Assembly: GCF_900635815.1 (NCBI RefSeq)
Contig: NZ_LR134173.1
Location: 3,256,001 to 3,320,000 of the forward strand
Source: Legionella cherrii
GTDB lineage: Bacteria > Pseudomonadota > Gammaproteobacteria > Legionellales > Legionellaceae
Direction of reading: 5' to 3'
DNA: 64,000 bases
The first letter of the stretch is position 1. The number at the start of each line of letters is the position of its first letter. Shown piece by piece: positions 1-9,287 of this stretch. Made by a program: the position numbers and the translations under genes. The notes below the pieces were generated by a model. The model did not search any database. It was not told where the DNA came from and saw only the letters and a program-made list of their open reading frames with translations.

Positions 1-278
1 ACTATATGAGACAGATGATGCGCCATTCATTCTTTATGCAATCAACTCCTTTGATACAATCAATTCCAAAAGAAATTTCAGAATCAATTTGTAATTCGTT
101 TACCTTCAATCATTAAACATTCAGGCCAGAATAACCTGGTCTTTATTGCTGATAGAATTTTTACAGAGTCATCATCCAAATTCTTAATGCCTGTTTCTTA
201 AATGGAACCTATCCATTCATTTTACAAAATAAATTTTTTAGGCTACATAATATTAAAGGGAATTTAAATAGAAAACTT
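1..278. other. Left-edge segment, no assigned gene
   Basis: No complete gene is seen here. Two forward frames are open from the window edge, to a stop near 92-94 and to one near 114-116, so the 3' end of an upstream gene may lie here. The piece is too short to choose a frame or a family. The rest is AT-rich and presumably holds the promoter of the DUF945 gene. Confidence 0.3.
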
Positions 279-1691
279 ATGAAAAAATGGACTGGTTTCT
301 TTGTATTACTGGTAGTACTTATTCTGGTGGCTTATTATGCCATTGGTCTCACAATTAAAAGTACTTTAAATAAAAATATAAATTCGATACCTAAATCTTC
401 CGCATTTAATGTCCGTCTTCACGACTACCACAACGGCTGGTTTTCATCTCATGCGATTATATCAATCAAGATGCATATTCCTGCGCAAACTACAGCGGAT
501 AAAAATGGGGTCGCCAAAACAGAACCACCCGTTGATTTTGATATAGATATACCCATTCTCATCAAGCATGGACCTTTTATAGTTACAAACTATGGCCTAC
601 GTTTTGGAATAGGAGTCATTACAACTCAACCTGAAACGCATTATGAAGCATTTATTAATTACCTTAATAGAACCATATTCAGGTACACGCTGCCCTCTTT
701 AGCCATAGAAGGCAAAATTGGTCAAAATGAAGGAGATTTTCAACTCTCTTGGGAGGGATTAACTTCCTTACTTAGCGTTTCTTCTAATCTTGACCGTATT
801 GAGGGTAATTTAGAATTATTAGGATTAAGTGGATCCGCCAATAACCCTGCGAACACACAGAGTAATGTGATCTTTAAAGTCGGTGGAATGACCTATGATT
901 TTAAATTAAAACGTTACCATGACTGGTTGTGGTTAGGCCATTCGCGCTTTGATATTCCTACTATAGCAATCAATCTAGCTGGCACCCCGTTATTTGAACT
1001 CACCAGCCTTAACTTTCTAGCGCGCTCCGATGTGAGTCATGAAGCATTGGACATTGATTTTAAACTGTCATTACAAAAATTATTTGCTAATAATCAAAAC
1101 TACGGACCAGGAATGATACATTTAAGTATTAGAAATCTGGATCCCATTGTTGCGGCAAAAATCAATCAACAAGAATTCAACATGATGCAAAATAATAGTG
1201 ATCCCAATATGATCTCACTTGCATTCGTGAATGAATTACCTCAGCTCCTTGCTAAAGGAGCCGTCATAGAACTTTCTGAAATGACTTTAAATTTACCGGA
1301 AGGGAAAATTGCAGGAAATTTTAAAATAACTCTGCCAAAAAATGAGAACAATGATTTATCTCAGATCATGCAAAAACTACAAGGTGAAGGCTCCTTTAAA
1401 GCCCCGATGGCGACGGTAAAAACACTTCTGATCGCTTCACTTAAAAACGAATCGTCACCCAATGATACTCAAGCCAATCCAGTGACTTCGCCAGCATCCA
1501 CAACGAGCCCGACACAAATTTTAACAAATCCGGATAACGATGCGGATAAAAAAGCAGATAAAATATTGCAGGACTTAGTGAGTCAAGGTTTTTTAAAGAT
1601 TGAAGGTGCTGATTATGTCTTCACGTTTAAATTAGAAAACCAAAAAATTTTCGTCAATGGCAAGGTTTTTAACCCTGATCTGCTTAAATAA
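279..1691 (+). CDS. DUF945 (YdgA-like) family protein
   Basis: This 470-residue protein has one N-terminal membrane segment (about residues 7-27) followed by a long soluble region, so it is probably anchored in the inner membrane with its bulk in the periplasm. The early motif YHNGWFSSHA and the overall layout match the DUF945/YdgA family, whose biochemical role is not established. A low-complexity Ser/Thr/Pro/Asn stretch (about residues 390-425) precedes the conserved C-terminal part. It appears monocistronic and ends just before a strong bidirectional hairpin at 1738-1766. No clear Shine-Dalgarno precedes the ATG, but the hydrophobic anchor directly after it supports this start. The family call is by recognition; the function is unknown. 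Confidence 0.8.
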   Translation: MKKWTGFFVLLVVLILVAYYAIGLTIKSTLNKNINSIPKSSAFNVRLHDYHNGWFSSHAIISIKMHIPAQTTADKNGVAKTEPPVDFDIDIPILIKHGPFIVTNYGLRFGIGVITTQPETHYEAFINYLNRTIFRYTLPSLAIEGKIGQNEGDFQLSWEGLTSLLSVSSNLDRIEGNLELLGLSGSANNPANTQSNVIFKVGGMTYDFKLKRYHDWLWLGHSRFDIPTIAINLAGTPLFELTSLNFLARSDVSHEALDIDFKLSLQKLFANNQNYGPGMIHLSIRNLDPIVAAKINQQEFNMMQNNSDPNMISLAFVNELPQLLAKGAVIELSEMTLNLPEGKIAGNFKITLPKNENNDLSQIMQKLQGEGSFKAPMATVKTLLIASLKNESSPNDTQANPVTSPASTTSPTQILTNPDNDADKKADKILQDLVSQGFLKIEGADYVFTFKLENQKIFVNGKVFNPDLLK

Positions 1692-1737
1692 TTTAATTTC
1701 CTTTATCAAACTGTGAAATCATTTGAACAATATAAAA

Positions 1738-1766
1738 AAGCCCATATCTCGTATTGATATGGGCTT
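1738..1766. terminator. Bidirectional rho-independent terminator
   Basis: A perfect 11-bp stem (AAGCCCATATC and GATATGGGCTT) with a 7-nt loop is flanked by A-rich sequence on the left and a T run (1771-1776) on the right. It lies between two convergent genes, ending at 1691 (+) and 1775 (-), so it can terminate both. Confidence 0.85.
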
Positions 1767-1774
1767 GGAATTTT

Positions 1775-3346
1775 TTACATCGATAACGAAAGACTAGTAT
1801 CTGTAGCTCCTTTATGATAATGGCGCTCCCGCTCCATAAACTTGTCAACAAGCTCGGTCAAAAAACCAATTTTCTCCGACATAGGAAGATCTGTTGACAT
1901 AACTCCTTGAGTAATACCCTGAAATATTTGACTGAGAGGAGATGCTTTATATTCCTGTTCTGATTTTTTCTTCCTTGCCAGAGATTCATTATAAACAGCA
2001 AGGCCAACTCCTGTAGGTAGTGCAGAAGAGGGTTCTTCTCTAGTTCCTTTTGGGAATACACGTTGGAGGGGGCTTTCTTTTCCACTAGAAAGCTCCATCA
2101 CTAAAACTCCTTCATCTCTGGAGCTCGATAATCTCGAATGATAAACCGAGGATTGAGGAGTAGAGCTATGTTTCCTAGGAGAGAAAAAAGTAACCAGGTC
2201 ACTTAACTTATCGGTCTTCATCGGTATGACAACCGGCTGAGATATTTCAACGTTCTCAGATTCTTTTTGTGTTGCAACATCCTCAACATCCTCAACTTCA
2301 TCAACTTCGTCAAGTGCCTCAGCTTTCTCAACCTTTCCTAGATTGATTATTTTCTCAGCATTTTTCGTTTTTTTATCTTTTTTAGGTTTTTCATTTTTTT
2401 CAGTTTTTTCACTTGTAACAGTTAAATCATGGCTTCTTTTAAAATTCACTTCCAGCCAATTGACAAGTTTATGGGGTTGTGGAACGTGAATGCTGTGTTT
2501 ATCATGGTAACACTCTTCTTGAATATTCCGACCCTTTTCAATATGAGGAACATGATTTTCAACAACAAAGAATTCTTTTGTTGCTTTAAATGGAGGTAAA
2601 ATATTACCTGGGTAAGTAATGAAATTATAACCTAGGGAGGCCGCTAACAACATAATAGAAGGACTTTCTTCAGCAAGATAGTTTCGAGAGCGAACATGCC
2701 ACAGCTCATCACTTTCTCCTTGTTCGAGATGACGCTTAGCAAAATCGGCCGCAGCTTGCTCAATAGGTATCTTAAGACCATCTAGAGAGTTATAAAGAGG
2801 CAGGATTTCTTCTAATGTTTTCTTAAAGTCATTTTGCGATTCCCAGGTCTGCCAACGCATTATCTCAAAATTTTTTCCTTGTGTTACCGCGAGTTGATTG
2901 ATAATCTCAATTTGTTCATCCATCGATTTATTAGAATATTCGCGTTTAAAAGCTTCTGGAGTAATATTCAAAGGAGCTAAAAAAGCAGCTAAATTTCTTT
3001 CGAAATACGACTCACCCAATCCTCGGGCTTGTTGTTTAAGCTCATCCCGCTCATCATCAGATGACTTCTTGAGATTATGCCAGTATATTTCATCAGCAAT
3101 TAAGAACGTTGTCTTACCCTGTGTTCCCGAGTTATTGTTAGGCGTTTGATGCATCGCTACTGCTTCATTCACAATAGCCGCCAAATACTCCCCTGTACAA
3201 TACTCATTTCCTCTAATACTTAAAAGAACTAAGTTTTTTGTAGTCTTTAATGTGGGGAAAAAACTTTTACTATTATTTTTTTTATCGATTGAATCAAAAC
3301 TAGCAGTAACAATCTTACCGTCTTTGGGGCCTCTAACTTTTGTCAT
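1775..3346 (-). CDS. Probable tRNA-dependent cyclodipeptide synthase (XYP type) with long C-terminal extension
   Basis: Residues about 36-265 of this 523-residue protein fit the cyclodipeptide synthase (CDPS) fold, which uses two aminoacyl-tRNAs to make a cyclic dipeptide. The candidate nucleophile is Ser43 in LLSIRGNEY. Tyr223 and Glu227 (YLAEE) correspond to the AlbC Tyr178/Glu182 pair. Tyr245-Pro246 (ITYPGN) correspond to the Tyr202-Pro203 signature of the XYP subfamily. The strand FLIADEIYWHNL matches the family's second conserved block. Residues about 305-523 are Lys/Glu/Ser-rich and look disordered, roughly doubling the usual 220-290 residue length. No oxidase, P450 or methyltransferase tailoring gene is adjacent. 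CDPSs from Rickettsiella and Fluoribacter are known XYP members. Product and role are not predictable here; the extension could be a secretion or localisation tail. Confidence 0.72.
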   Translation of the reverse strand: MTKVRGPKDGKIVTASFDSIDKKNNSKSFFPTLKTTKNLVLLSIRGNEYCTGEYLAAIVNEAVAMHQTPNNNSGTQGKTTFLIADEIYWHNLKKSSDDERDELKQQARGLGESYFERNLAAFLAPLNITPEAFKREYSNKSMDEQIEIINQLAVTQGKNFEIMRWQTWESQNDFKKTLEEILPLYNSLDGLKIPIEQAAADFAKRHLEQGESDELWHVRSRNYLAEESPSIMLLAASLGYNFITYPGNILPPFKATKEFFVVENHVPHIEKGRNIQEECYHDKHSIHVPQPHKLVNWLEVNFKRSHDLTVTSEKTEKNEKPKKDKKTKNAEKIINLGKVEKAEALDEVDEVEDVEDVATQKESENVEISQPVVIPMKTDKLSDLVTFFSPRKHSSTPQSSVYHSRLSSSRDEGVLVMELSSGKESPLQRVFPKGTREEPSSALPTGVGLAVYNESLARKKKSEQEYKASPLSQIFQGITQGVMSTDLPMSEKIGFLTELVDKFMERERHYHKGATDTSLSLSM

Positions 3347-3720
3347 CTAAATATTCCTTAGCGCTTATTTCTATCACATCAGTACGCTAACCATTTCATG
3401 AACCGACTTATATTTTATATTCGATATTACCGCGTACTATAAATAGTATGGTTTTCTAAACTCTAATAACCTTGAATTATTCGACTAAAATTATAGCCAT
3501 AGTATAATTCATTTTGAAAAAAAAAATAACCATTTCTTCGGCAAATAGTTTATAATATTCTCATTAACATTTTATTAAGAACAGAATATTTAGAGGACTT
3601 TTTTTCAGCGTGTTGTAAATTAGTCCATGAACATCTGTCCAAGCAACTTAGGTAAACAAAATTTTACTTAATAATGACCCTGATTTTCATTGTTAAGTTC
3701 ATTTTAAAAAGTGGTGAAAA
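3347..3720. other. Divergent intergenic region with two palindromes
   Basis: This AT-rich 374-bp region separates the divergently transcribed CDPS and histidine kinase genes, so it should carry both promoters. Two short inverted repeats are visible: TACTATAAATAGTA (3435-3448) and a 7-bp-arm repeat AATTATA/TATAATT at 3489-3509. They could be regulator sites. No gene is seen. Confidence 0.45.
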
Positions 3721-5398
3721 ATGGATTCTGAAAAAATACAAGAATTACAAAAGATTATTAATCAAAAGAACGAGGAAATCGCTCGATTAAATCTTTCTCT
3801 AGAAGAAGAAAGATTAACATTTAAAAATGAATTACAGGCGGTTCATGATTATTATGAAAATATCATTGCCTTAATGCCAGGACACGTTTATTGGTTAGAT
3901 AAGAATAATGTATTTTTAGGTTGTAACGATGCACAAGCGGCCAGCGCACGGCTGCAGTCAAGAAAAGATATTGTAGGGAAAACTAATTATGATATGCCAT
4001 GGAAAGATCAGGCAGAAGAATTAAATAAACTCAATACATTAGTCATGGAAACAGGCATACCCCATACTGCGGAAGAATATGCAGTCATGGCAAATGGAAT
4101 GGGCATTTACTATTCGCAAAAAGTTCCTTTACGCAATCAAAAAAATGAAATTATTGGCGTTTTAGGTATTTCCCTGGACATCACAGAACGCAAAAAAATG
4201 GAAGTTGCCTTACGTCGTGCAAAAGAAAACGCTGAAGTAGCCAATCAAGCTAAAACCGAGTTTATAGAAAATATGAGCCATGATATTCATACTCCATTAA
4301 GTGGTATTGTGGGGATGTCAAGACTTTTAGAAGAGAAAGCAGAAGATCCTGAAAGAAAACAATATGCACGTTGGATTCATGAAAGCGGTGAGAAATTATT
4401 GGATTTACTTAATGGGGTTATGGAAATCGTTAAAGCAGATAATCTCCGAGAACAAGATGTCCACGAAGAATTATTCGAATTACGTAAGAACATCAAAGAT
4501 ATCGCACATCTCGTTCAACCAACCCTGGAAATGAAAAAGATTCAACTAAACATTGAAATTGATGATACAGTACCCAATGCAGTGATTACGGATGGGACAA
4601 AATTACATCGAGTTTTGTTAAATCTTGTTGGAAATGCAATTAGGTTCACAGACACGGGTACAGTCACAATTAAAGTAGAAAACCTTTCCCATGAAAACAG
4701 CTACACGCAACTTCGATTTAGTGTGATCGATACAGGAATCGGTATACCGCAAGAACTAAAGAGCAAAATCTTTGATCGGTTCTTTCGTGCCATCCCTTCT
4801 TATAAAAGCCAGCACAGCGGTTATGGCGTTGGACTTCATGTGGCACAAAAGTACTTAAGTCTATTGGGTGGCGAAATACATTTAGAAAGCGAAGTTGGAA
4901 AAGGCTCTACTTTCTATTTTACCCTGACCATGAAAGTTGGGTACGATGAGTTCAATCCTTCATATGATGGGGCTCAAACGAACGCGCTACAAGGAGCAAC
5001 TGCAGCGGACTCTCCACTTATTCTTCTCGTAGAAGATAATATTATATCGCTTCATATGATTGAAAATGTTGTAGAACAGGCTGGGTATCAATTTTACTCA
5101 GCGATTGATGGCGAGCATGCTCTAGAGTTGTTAGAAACAAATAATTTTGACTTAATCATTACTGATGTAGGGATATCAAGTACTTTAGATAAAAATCTGG
5201 TTCAGTGCATTCGCGATCTGGAAAAAACAAACACAGAAAAATCCCATACCGATTATTGGATTAACAACAAGTACCTCAGATGAGGTAGTATCAAAAAATT
5301 TAGGTATCGGAATGACTAAAGTGTTGACCAAGCCGATTCATTTAAAAGCGCTACAAGAGGTAGTTAATGGACTTGATTTATCCTCAAAAGAAAAATGA
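3721..5398 (+). pseudogene. PAS-containing hybrid histidine kinase, frameshifted in its receiver domain
   Basis: Domains in order: a short N-terminal coiled coil (1-40), a PAS domain (about 45-160), a HisKA dimerisation helix with H-box MSHDIHTPLSG (phospho-accepting His187), an HATPase domain with N-box, DTGIGIP and GYGVGLHV motifs, and a C-terminal receiver with acceptor Asp482 in IITDVG. There are no membrane segments, so it is a soluble sensor. The reading frame of the start stops at 5283. The receiver's end (IPIIGLTTS through KPIHLKAL) continues in the +1 frame to a TGA at 5396-5398. Removing one A from the A5 run at 5237-5241 restores a continuous protein of about 558 residues. This is either a real frameshift or a homopolymer sequencing error. 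The kinase core is intact in both cases. Confidence 0.85.
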
Positions 5399-5465
5399 TT
5401 TTTCCAATGCAATGAAGCGGAACCCAAGGCTGCAGTACTTTTGTTCTCATTTCATATAAGTTCTC

Positions 5466-5566
5466 CAGGGATACGTCATCCTGTATGAGATAGGATATTA
5501 TGGAACAGTATGCCCTATTGAGGAGATCCTGCGCCGTAAACTCCTCAGGATGACGTAAAAACCCTG
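5466..5566. repeat. Long inverted repeat, GTCATCC-type intergenic element
   Basis: The arms CAGGG..CGTCATCCTG (5466-5483) and CAGGATGACG..CCCTG (5546-5566) bracket about 62 bp, giving a large hairpin between two convergent genes. The core CGTCATCC recurs at 22166-22176 (inverted) and 25085-25115, suggesting a dispersed REP-like family that may also serve as a terminator. Confidence 0.7.
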
Positions 5567-5604
5567 ACTAGAACGTTCCTCTGCACTCACTTAACCGAAT
5601 TACT

Positions 5605-5916
5605 TCATGGAGTTTCAAAATAATTCTTGTCAAATGGATAACAAACCCAAGTCAAGGTGGAGCCATTGTAATTCACTTCAAGTGTTGAAGTATCTAAGGA
5701 AGTTAAGGAAGGTTGTTTTTCTATATAACAGACTCGCTTCGCACCCTCTACGGTTACATAGTAATAAGATGTTGTTGTTTTATAATCAGCAGGGACATAA
5801 TAAACATTGCCTTGTTTTTCCAAAATAATGGGTTTTCCTGTAATCAAAATTTTATCGGCGTAAGAACTTACATTGAGTATCATCAACGAAAAAAATGCTA
5901 ATAATAATTTTTTCAT
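5605..5916 (-). CDS. Small secreted hypothetical protein
   Basis: This 103-residue protein starts with a clear signal peptide (MKKLLLAFFSLMILNVSSYA, cleavage likely near residue 20), so the mature product should be periplasmic or exported. The mature part has two cysteines (VCYIEKQ and TWVCYPF) that could form a disulfide, and many Tyr and Thr residues. No family was recognised. A GGGAGTG ribosome site lies just upstream of the ATG. It is convergent with the kinase gene and separated from it by the inverted repeat at 5466-5566. No neighbour suggests a function. Confidence 0.65.
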   Translation of the reverse strand: MKKLLLAFFSLMILNVSSYADKILITGKPIILEKQGNVYYVPADYKTTTSYYYVTVEGAKRVCYIEKQPSLTSLDTSTLEVNYNGSTLTWVCYPFDKNYFETP

Positions 5917-5991
5917 AATAGTTTCACTCCCTGAAAAGATGCGAGGTTATGGTTAAGTATAGAACAAAACCCTATTTAATTTATTTTTTCA

Positions 5992-7002
5992 CTACATCCT
6001 AATCACTGCACGAAATCGTACTTTATTTGCCATCATATCGGCAAAAGCTGTTTCCGCTTGGGTCAGTGAATATTGTTGAATCATTGGACGAATTCCCGTC
6101 AGCGCACAAAACTGCAATGTTTCTTCTATATCGATTGCGCTTCCAGAAGCCCAACCTTTAATCGAGCGATTCGCAGAAATAAGCTGAGTCGATATGACCT
6201 CAATTGGATCGTTAGAGGCGCCTACAATAACCAGCTCACCTTTACTACTAAGCCCGTCAATTAAGGGCGAAATTGATTTACCACTTGGTGCTGTTGCTAA
6301 AATTACCCGGGCACCACCCAATTTTTTTAATTCAAGCGTAACATCTTGGTTGTCAGAATCTATATAAATGTCAGCGCCTAACTTTTTAGCGAGGGACTCT
6401 TTGTCTGCTCCTTTAGAAAGAGCAACGGTTTTAAATCCCATTTTATTAGCAAATTGAATTGCTAAATGACCTAATCCGCCTATACCCTGTATTGCAACTA
6501 AATCACCTGCACGAGCAACACTATGTCTTAATGCATTAAAAGTAGTAATGCCTGCACACATTAATGGCGCTGCATCAGCAAAAGAGAGTTCATCAGGAAT
6601 TGCAGCAAGCGCTTCAACCGGGGCGATCATATATTGCGCATAGCCACCGTCATAATGTAATCCTGTAATTTGATGATTTTCACATAAGATAAAATCCCCG
6701 TGACGACATGGAAGGCATTGACCACAACGCGCCCCCGCCCAACCTACGCCAACACGTTGACCCGCTCTCCATCGCGTAACATTAGGTCCAATCTCATCAA
6801 TTACACCTGCGATTTCATGACCAGGAATTCTTGGGAATTGAAGATTCGGCCATAATTTTTCCTTCACAAATACATCGGAATGACACACTCCGCATGCTTC
6901 AACCTTGATACGAACTTGATTTGTTGCAGGCATCATTATGTCTCGTTCAACCGCTTCCCATTCACCGGATTTATTGACCTGTACGACGTTCATTTTGTTC
7001 AT
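5992..7002 (-). CDS. Zinc-dependent alcohol dehydrogenase
   Basis: This 336-residue medium-chain dehydrogenase oxidises alcohols (or reduces aldehydes) with NAD(P). The catalytic zinc ligands are visible in CGVCHSDVF and PGHEIAG. The four-cysteine structural zinc lobe is CGQCLPCRHGDFILC, and the Rossmann motif is GIGGLGHLAIQFA. Length and motifs are those of AdhA/AdhP-type bacterial enzymes; the substrate cannot be read from the sequence. An AAGGA ribosome site precedes the first ATG, supporting the start. The gene stands alone, divergent from argE. Confidence 0.9.
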   Translation of the reverse strand: MNKMNVVQVNKSGEWEAVERDIMMPATNQVRIKVEACGVCHSDVFVKEKLWPNLQFPRIPGHEIAGVIDEIGPNVTRWRAGQRVGVGWAGARCGQCLPCRHGDFILCENHQITGLHYDGGYAQYMIAPVEALAAIPDELSFADAAPLMCAGITTFNALRHSVARAGDLVAIQGIGGLGHLAIQFANKMGFKTVALSKGADKESLAKKLGADIYIDSDNQDVTLELKKLGGARVILATAPSGKSISPLIDGLSSKGELVIVGASNDPIEVISTQLISANRSIKGWASGSAIDIEETLQFCALTGIRPMIQQYSLTQAETAFADMMANKVRFRAVIRM

Positions 7003-7228
7003 TGTTCATTTCCTTATGTCATCGATTACTAACCGAATTAAATGATTGATAAAAAAATCCCTATCCTCAATTGTAGACAATCCCCACAAAATTTCATGAA
7101 TCATTAGGATTATGAAAAAAGATGTTCCCTAATGTTGTTAGGGTGTTTTGTGCTACAAGAAAGATTATAATCGCTTGAAAAGCGTTTGAATTTTGTACTG
7201 CATACCATTTAATTTTAAAAGGAATCTT

Positions 7229-8398
7229 ATGAATACTCTGGATTGGTTAAAAAAACTGATTGCATTTGATACCACTTCACGCAATTCCAATTTATCACTA
7301 ATAGAAACCCTAGCCAATGCATTGAATGATCATCAGATTAATCCTATTTTAATACATGATGACAAAGGAGTTAAAGCAAATTTACTTGCATCCATCCCAA
7401 ATCGCTATGGTCGACTCGACGGAGGACTTATTTTATCTGGACATACCGATGCAGTACCCGTTGATGGACAAACTTGGGATAGCGACCCCTTTCGGGCAAC
7501 GGTTAAAGACGAAAAAGTCTATGGCCGGGGGGCTTGTGATATGAAAGGTTTTATTGCAGTAGTCATGAATCTCATCCCGCATTTTAAAGCACTAAATCTT
7601 GAATTCCCAATACACTTTGCTTTTTCTTATGATGAAGAAATTGGTTGCCTTGGTGCACCAAGCCTGATTGAGAAAATGACACAGCTCAATTATAAACCGC
7701 AAGCATGTATTGTAGGCGAACCGACTTCGATGCAACCGGTAATCGGGCATAAAGGAATACAATGCTATCGTTGTCACATCCATGGTGTAGCAGCTCATTC
7801 ATCTCTGACGCCTCAGGGTTGTAATGCCATAGAACATGCGGCATCATTAATTACGTATCTTCGCAATATCGCGCATCACCTTAAATCTCAAGGACATCGT
7901 GATCCAGCTTATGATGTACCGTATACAACGATATCTACAAATCTCATTCAGGGTGGGAATGCGTATAATACGATACCTAGCTTGTGTGAGTTTATTTTTG
8001 AAATTAGAAACTTGGTAGCAGATAATCCCGATGAACTTCATCAACAAATTGTTGAATATATAGAAACTCAGCTGCTTCCTACACTCCGTAAGGAACAATT
8101 GAACACCAACATTATTTTAGAAAGGCTTGCGAATGCTCCTGGGTTAGATACTCCCCCATCAGAACCAATTGTTCGCGCTGCTCAATTAATTTGTGACAAT
8201 GAACAGCTGATTAAAGTGGCTTATGCTACTGAAGCAGGATTATTCCAACATGCGAAAATACCGACGATTGTGTGTGGCCCAGGTAGCATTGAACAAGCTC
8301 ATCGTGCCAATGAATTTGTTTCACTTGAACAATTGCATCGTTGCGAACAATTCATGATAAAATTTCTACACTCACCATTTCTTAATTCAGTTAATTAG
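7229..8398 (+). CDS. argE: Acetylornithine deacetylase (M20 metallopeptidase family)
   Basis: ArgE hydrolyses N-acetylornithine to ornithine in cytoplasmic arginine biosynthesis. This 389-residue protein has the M20 dinuclear metal motifs in order: LSGHTDAVP, GRGACDMKGF and YDEEIGCLG, then GEPT and the lid-domain GVAAHSS. The start was placed at the ATG at 7229, preceded by AAAAGGA at 7217-7223, rather than an in-frame ATG 36 bases upstream that lacks this site. It is followed after 26 bp by a gene of unknown function. Other M20 amidohydrolases (DapE, carboxypeptidase G2) are possible, but the overall sequence fits ArgE best. Confidence 0.87.
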   Translation: MNTLDWLKKLIAFDTTSRNSNLSLIETLANALNDHQINPILIHDDKGVKANLLASIPNRYGRLDGGLILSGHTDAVPVDGQTWDSDPFRATVKDEKVYGRGACDMKGFIAVVMNLIPHFKALNLEFPIHFAFSYDEEIGCLGAPSLIEKMTQLNYKPQACIVGEPTSMQPVIGHKGIQCYRCHIHGVAAHSSLTPQGCNAIEHAASLITYLRNIAHHLKSQGHRDPAYDVPYTTISTNLIQGGNAYNTIPSLCEFIFEIRNLVADNPDELHQQIVEYIETQLLPTLRKEQLNTNIILERLANAPGLDTPPSEPIVRAAQLICDNEQLIKVAYATEAGLFQHAKIPTIVCGPGSIEQAHRANEFVSLEQLHRCEQFMIKFLHSPFLNSVN

Positions 8399-8424
8399 GT
8401 TAAAAATCACGATGAGCGAAGAGC

Positions 8425-9153
8425 ATGATTATCCTCTATATCCCATTCTGTGAAGAAAATGATTTAATAGCCAGGGCAATTCATTGGCAAGAAGTGCTCG
8501 ACACTCAAAATATACTGATCATACAACATGGTAAAAAAATTAATTATCAATCCATGATGCAAGAACGCCTTAAAATCTATGTGCTGGCGCATGGTATTGA
8601 TAATTTGTTAGAGCAGTTTCATCTGGCAAGCACTTTTCCTAATACCGCTCGGACTACACTTCTTAGCATTGATAAAATAGCTGAGCGTTTTAACTCTGAT
8701 TTTCTCTATCTGCACCATAGGATAAAAAGAATCAAACTTTATTTTTGTAATAATAAGGGAAATCAGAAATCCATAGCAGAGAAATTTCATCAGAATTTAA
8801 TCTTATTTAATGCATTCATCGATTATTATGCAGGAACCCTTTTTAGCCCTTCAACAGATAAAAAAAAATATTCCTGTCATAATGGCCAACGGCTCCCCAC
8901 TTCCAAGGTACGCCAAACCTTATATCATAGCAGAGATGAAGATTCGCCTGGGAGAATGAATATCAAACAGCGAAGCAAGGCCATTTTCATTGATGAAAGA
9001 AAAGAAAAGTACATTGAGTTGATGCTTCAACGACAAAAAAAAGTACGTCAGGAATTATTTATGAATAATAGAGATATACGCCTGAAACATACTGTAGATT
9101 ATGAAAAGACAGAAGCTGATGAGTTATGCAAATCTTCGAGTTTTTTTAGATAA
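8425..9153 (+). CDS. Hypothetical protein, possible secreted effector
   Basis: No family was recognised for this 242-residue cytosolic-looking protein, which has no signal peptide or membrane segment. The N-terminal half is mixed alpha/beta in appearance; residues about 165-215 are very basic (Arg/Lys/Gln). The last 20 residues contain a Glu-rich patch (YEKTEADEL) followed by SSSFF, resembling the E-block C-termini of some Dot/Icm substrates. It begins 26 bp after argE and may be cotranscribed. Only a weak purine-rich site precedes the ATG. That it is a real gene is likely from its length; the effector idea is inference. Confidence 0.55.
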   Translation: MIILYIPFCEENDLIARAIHWQEVLDTQNILIIQHGKKINYQSMMQERLKIYVLAHGIDNLLEQFHLASTFPNTARTTLLSIDKIAERFNSDFLYLHHRIKRIKLYFCNNKGNQKSIAEKFHQNLILFNAFIDYYAGTLFSPSTDKKKYSCHNGQRLPTSKVRQTLYHSRDEDSPGRMNIKQRSKAIFIDERKEKYIELMLQRQKKVRQELFMNNRDIRLKHTVDYEKTEADELCKSSSFFR

Positions 9154-9287
9154 GGTACAGCAAGGCAAAAGAAATAGCTTAAATCAGTATAATGTCCAGC
9201 CCTCTCACCTAAAGTTTGTAACGAGGGCTTACCTGAAATTGATCCGTATCCTTCACCGACAATGTAAAGAAAAAACATATAACACCG

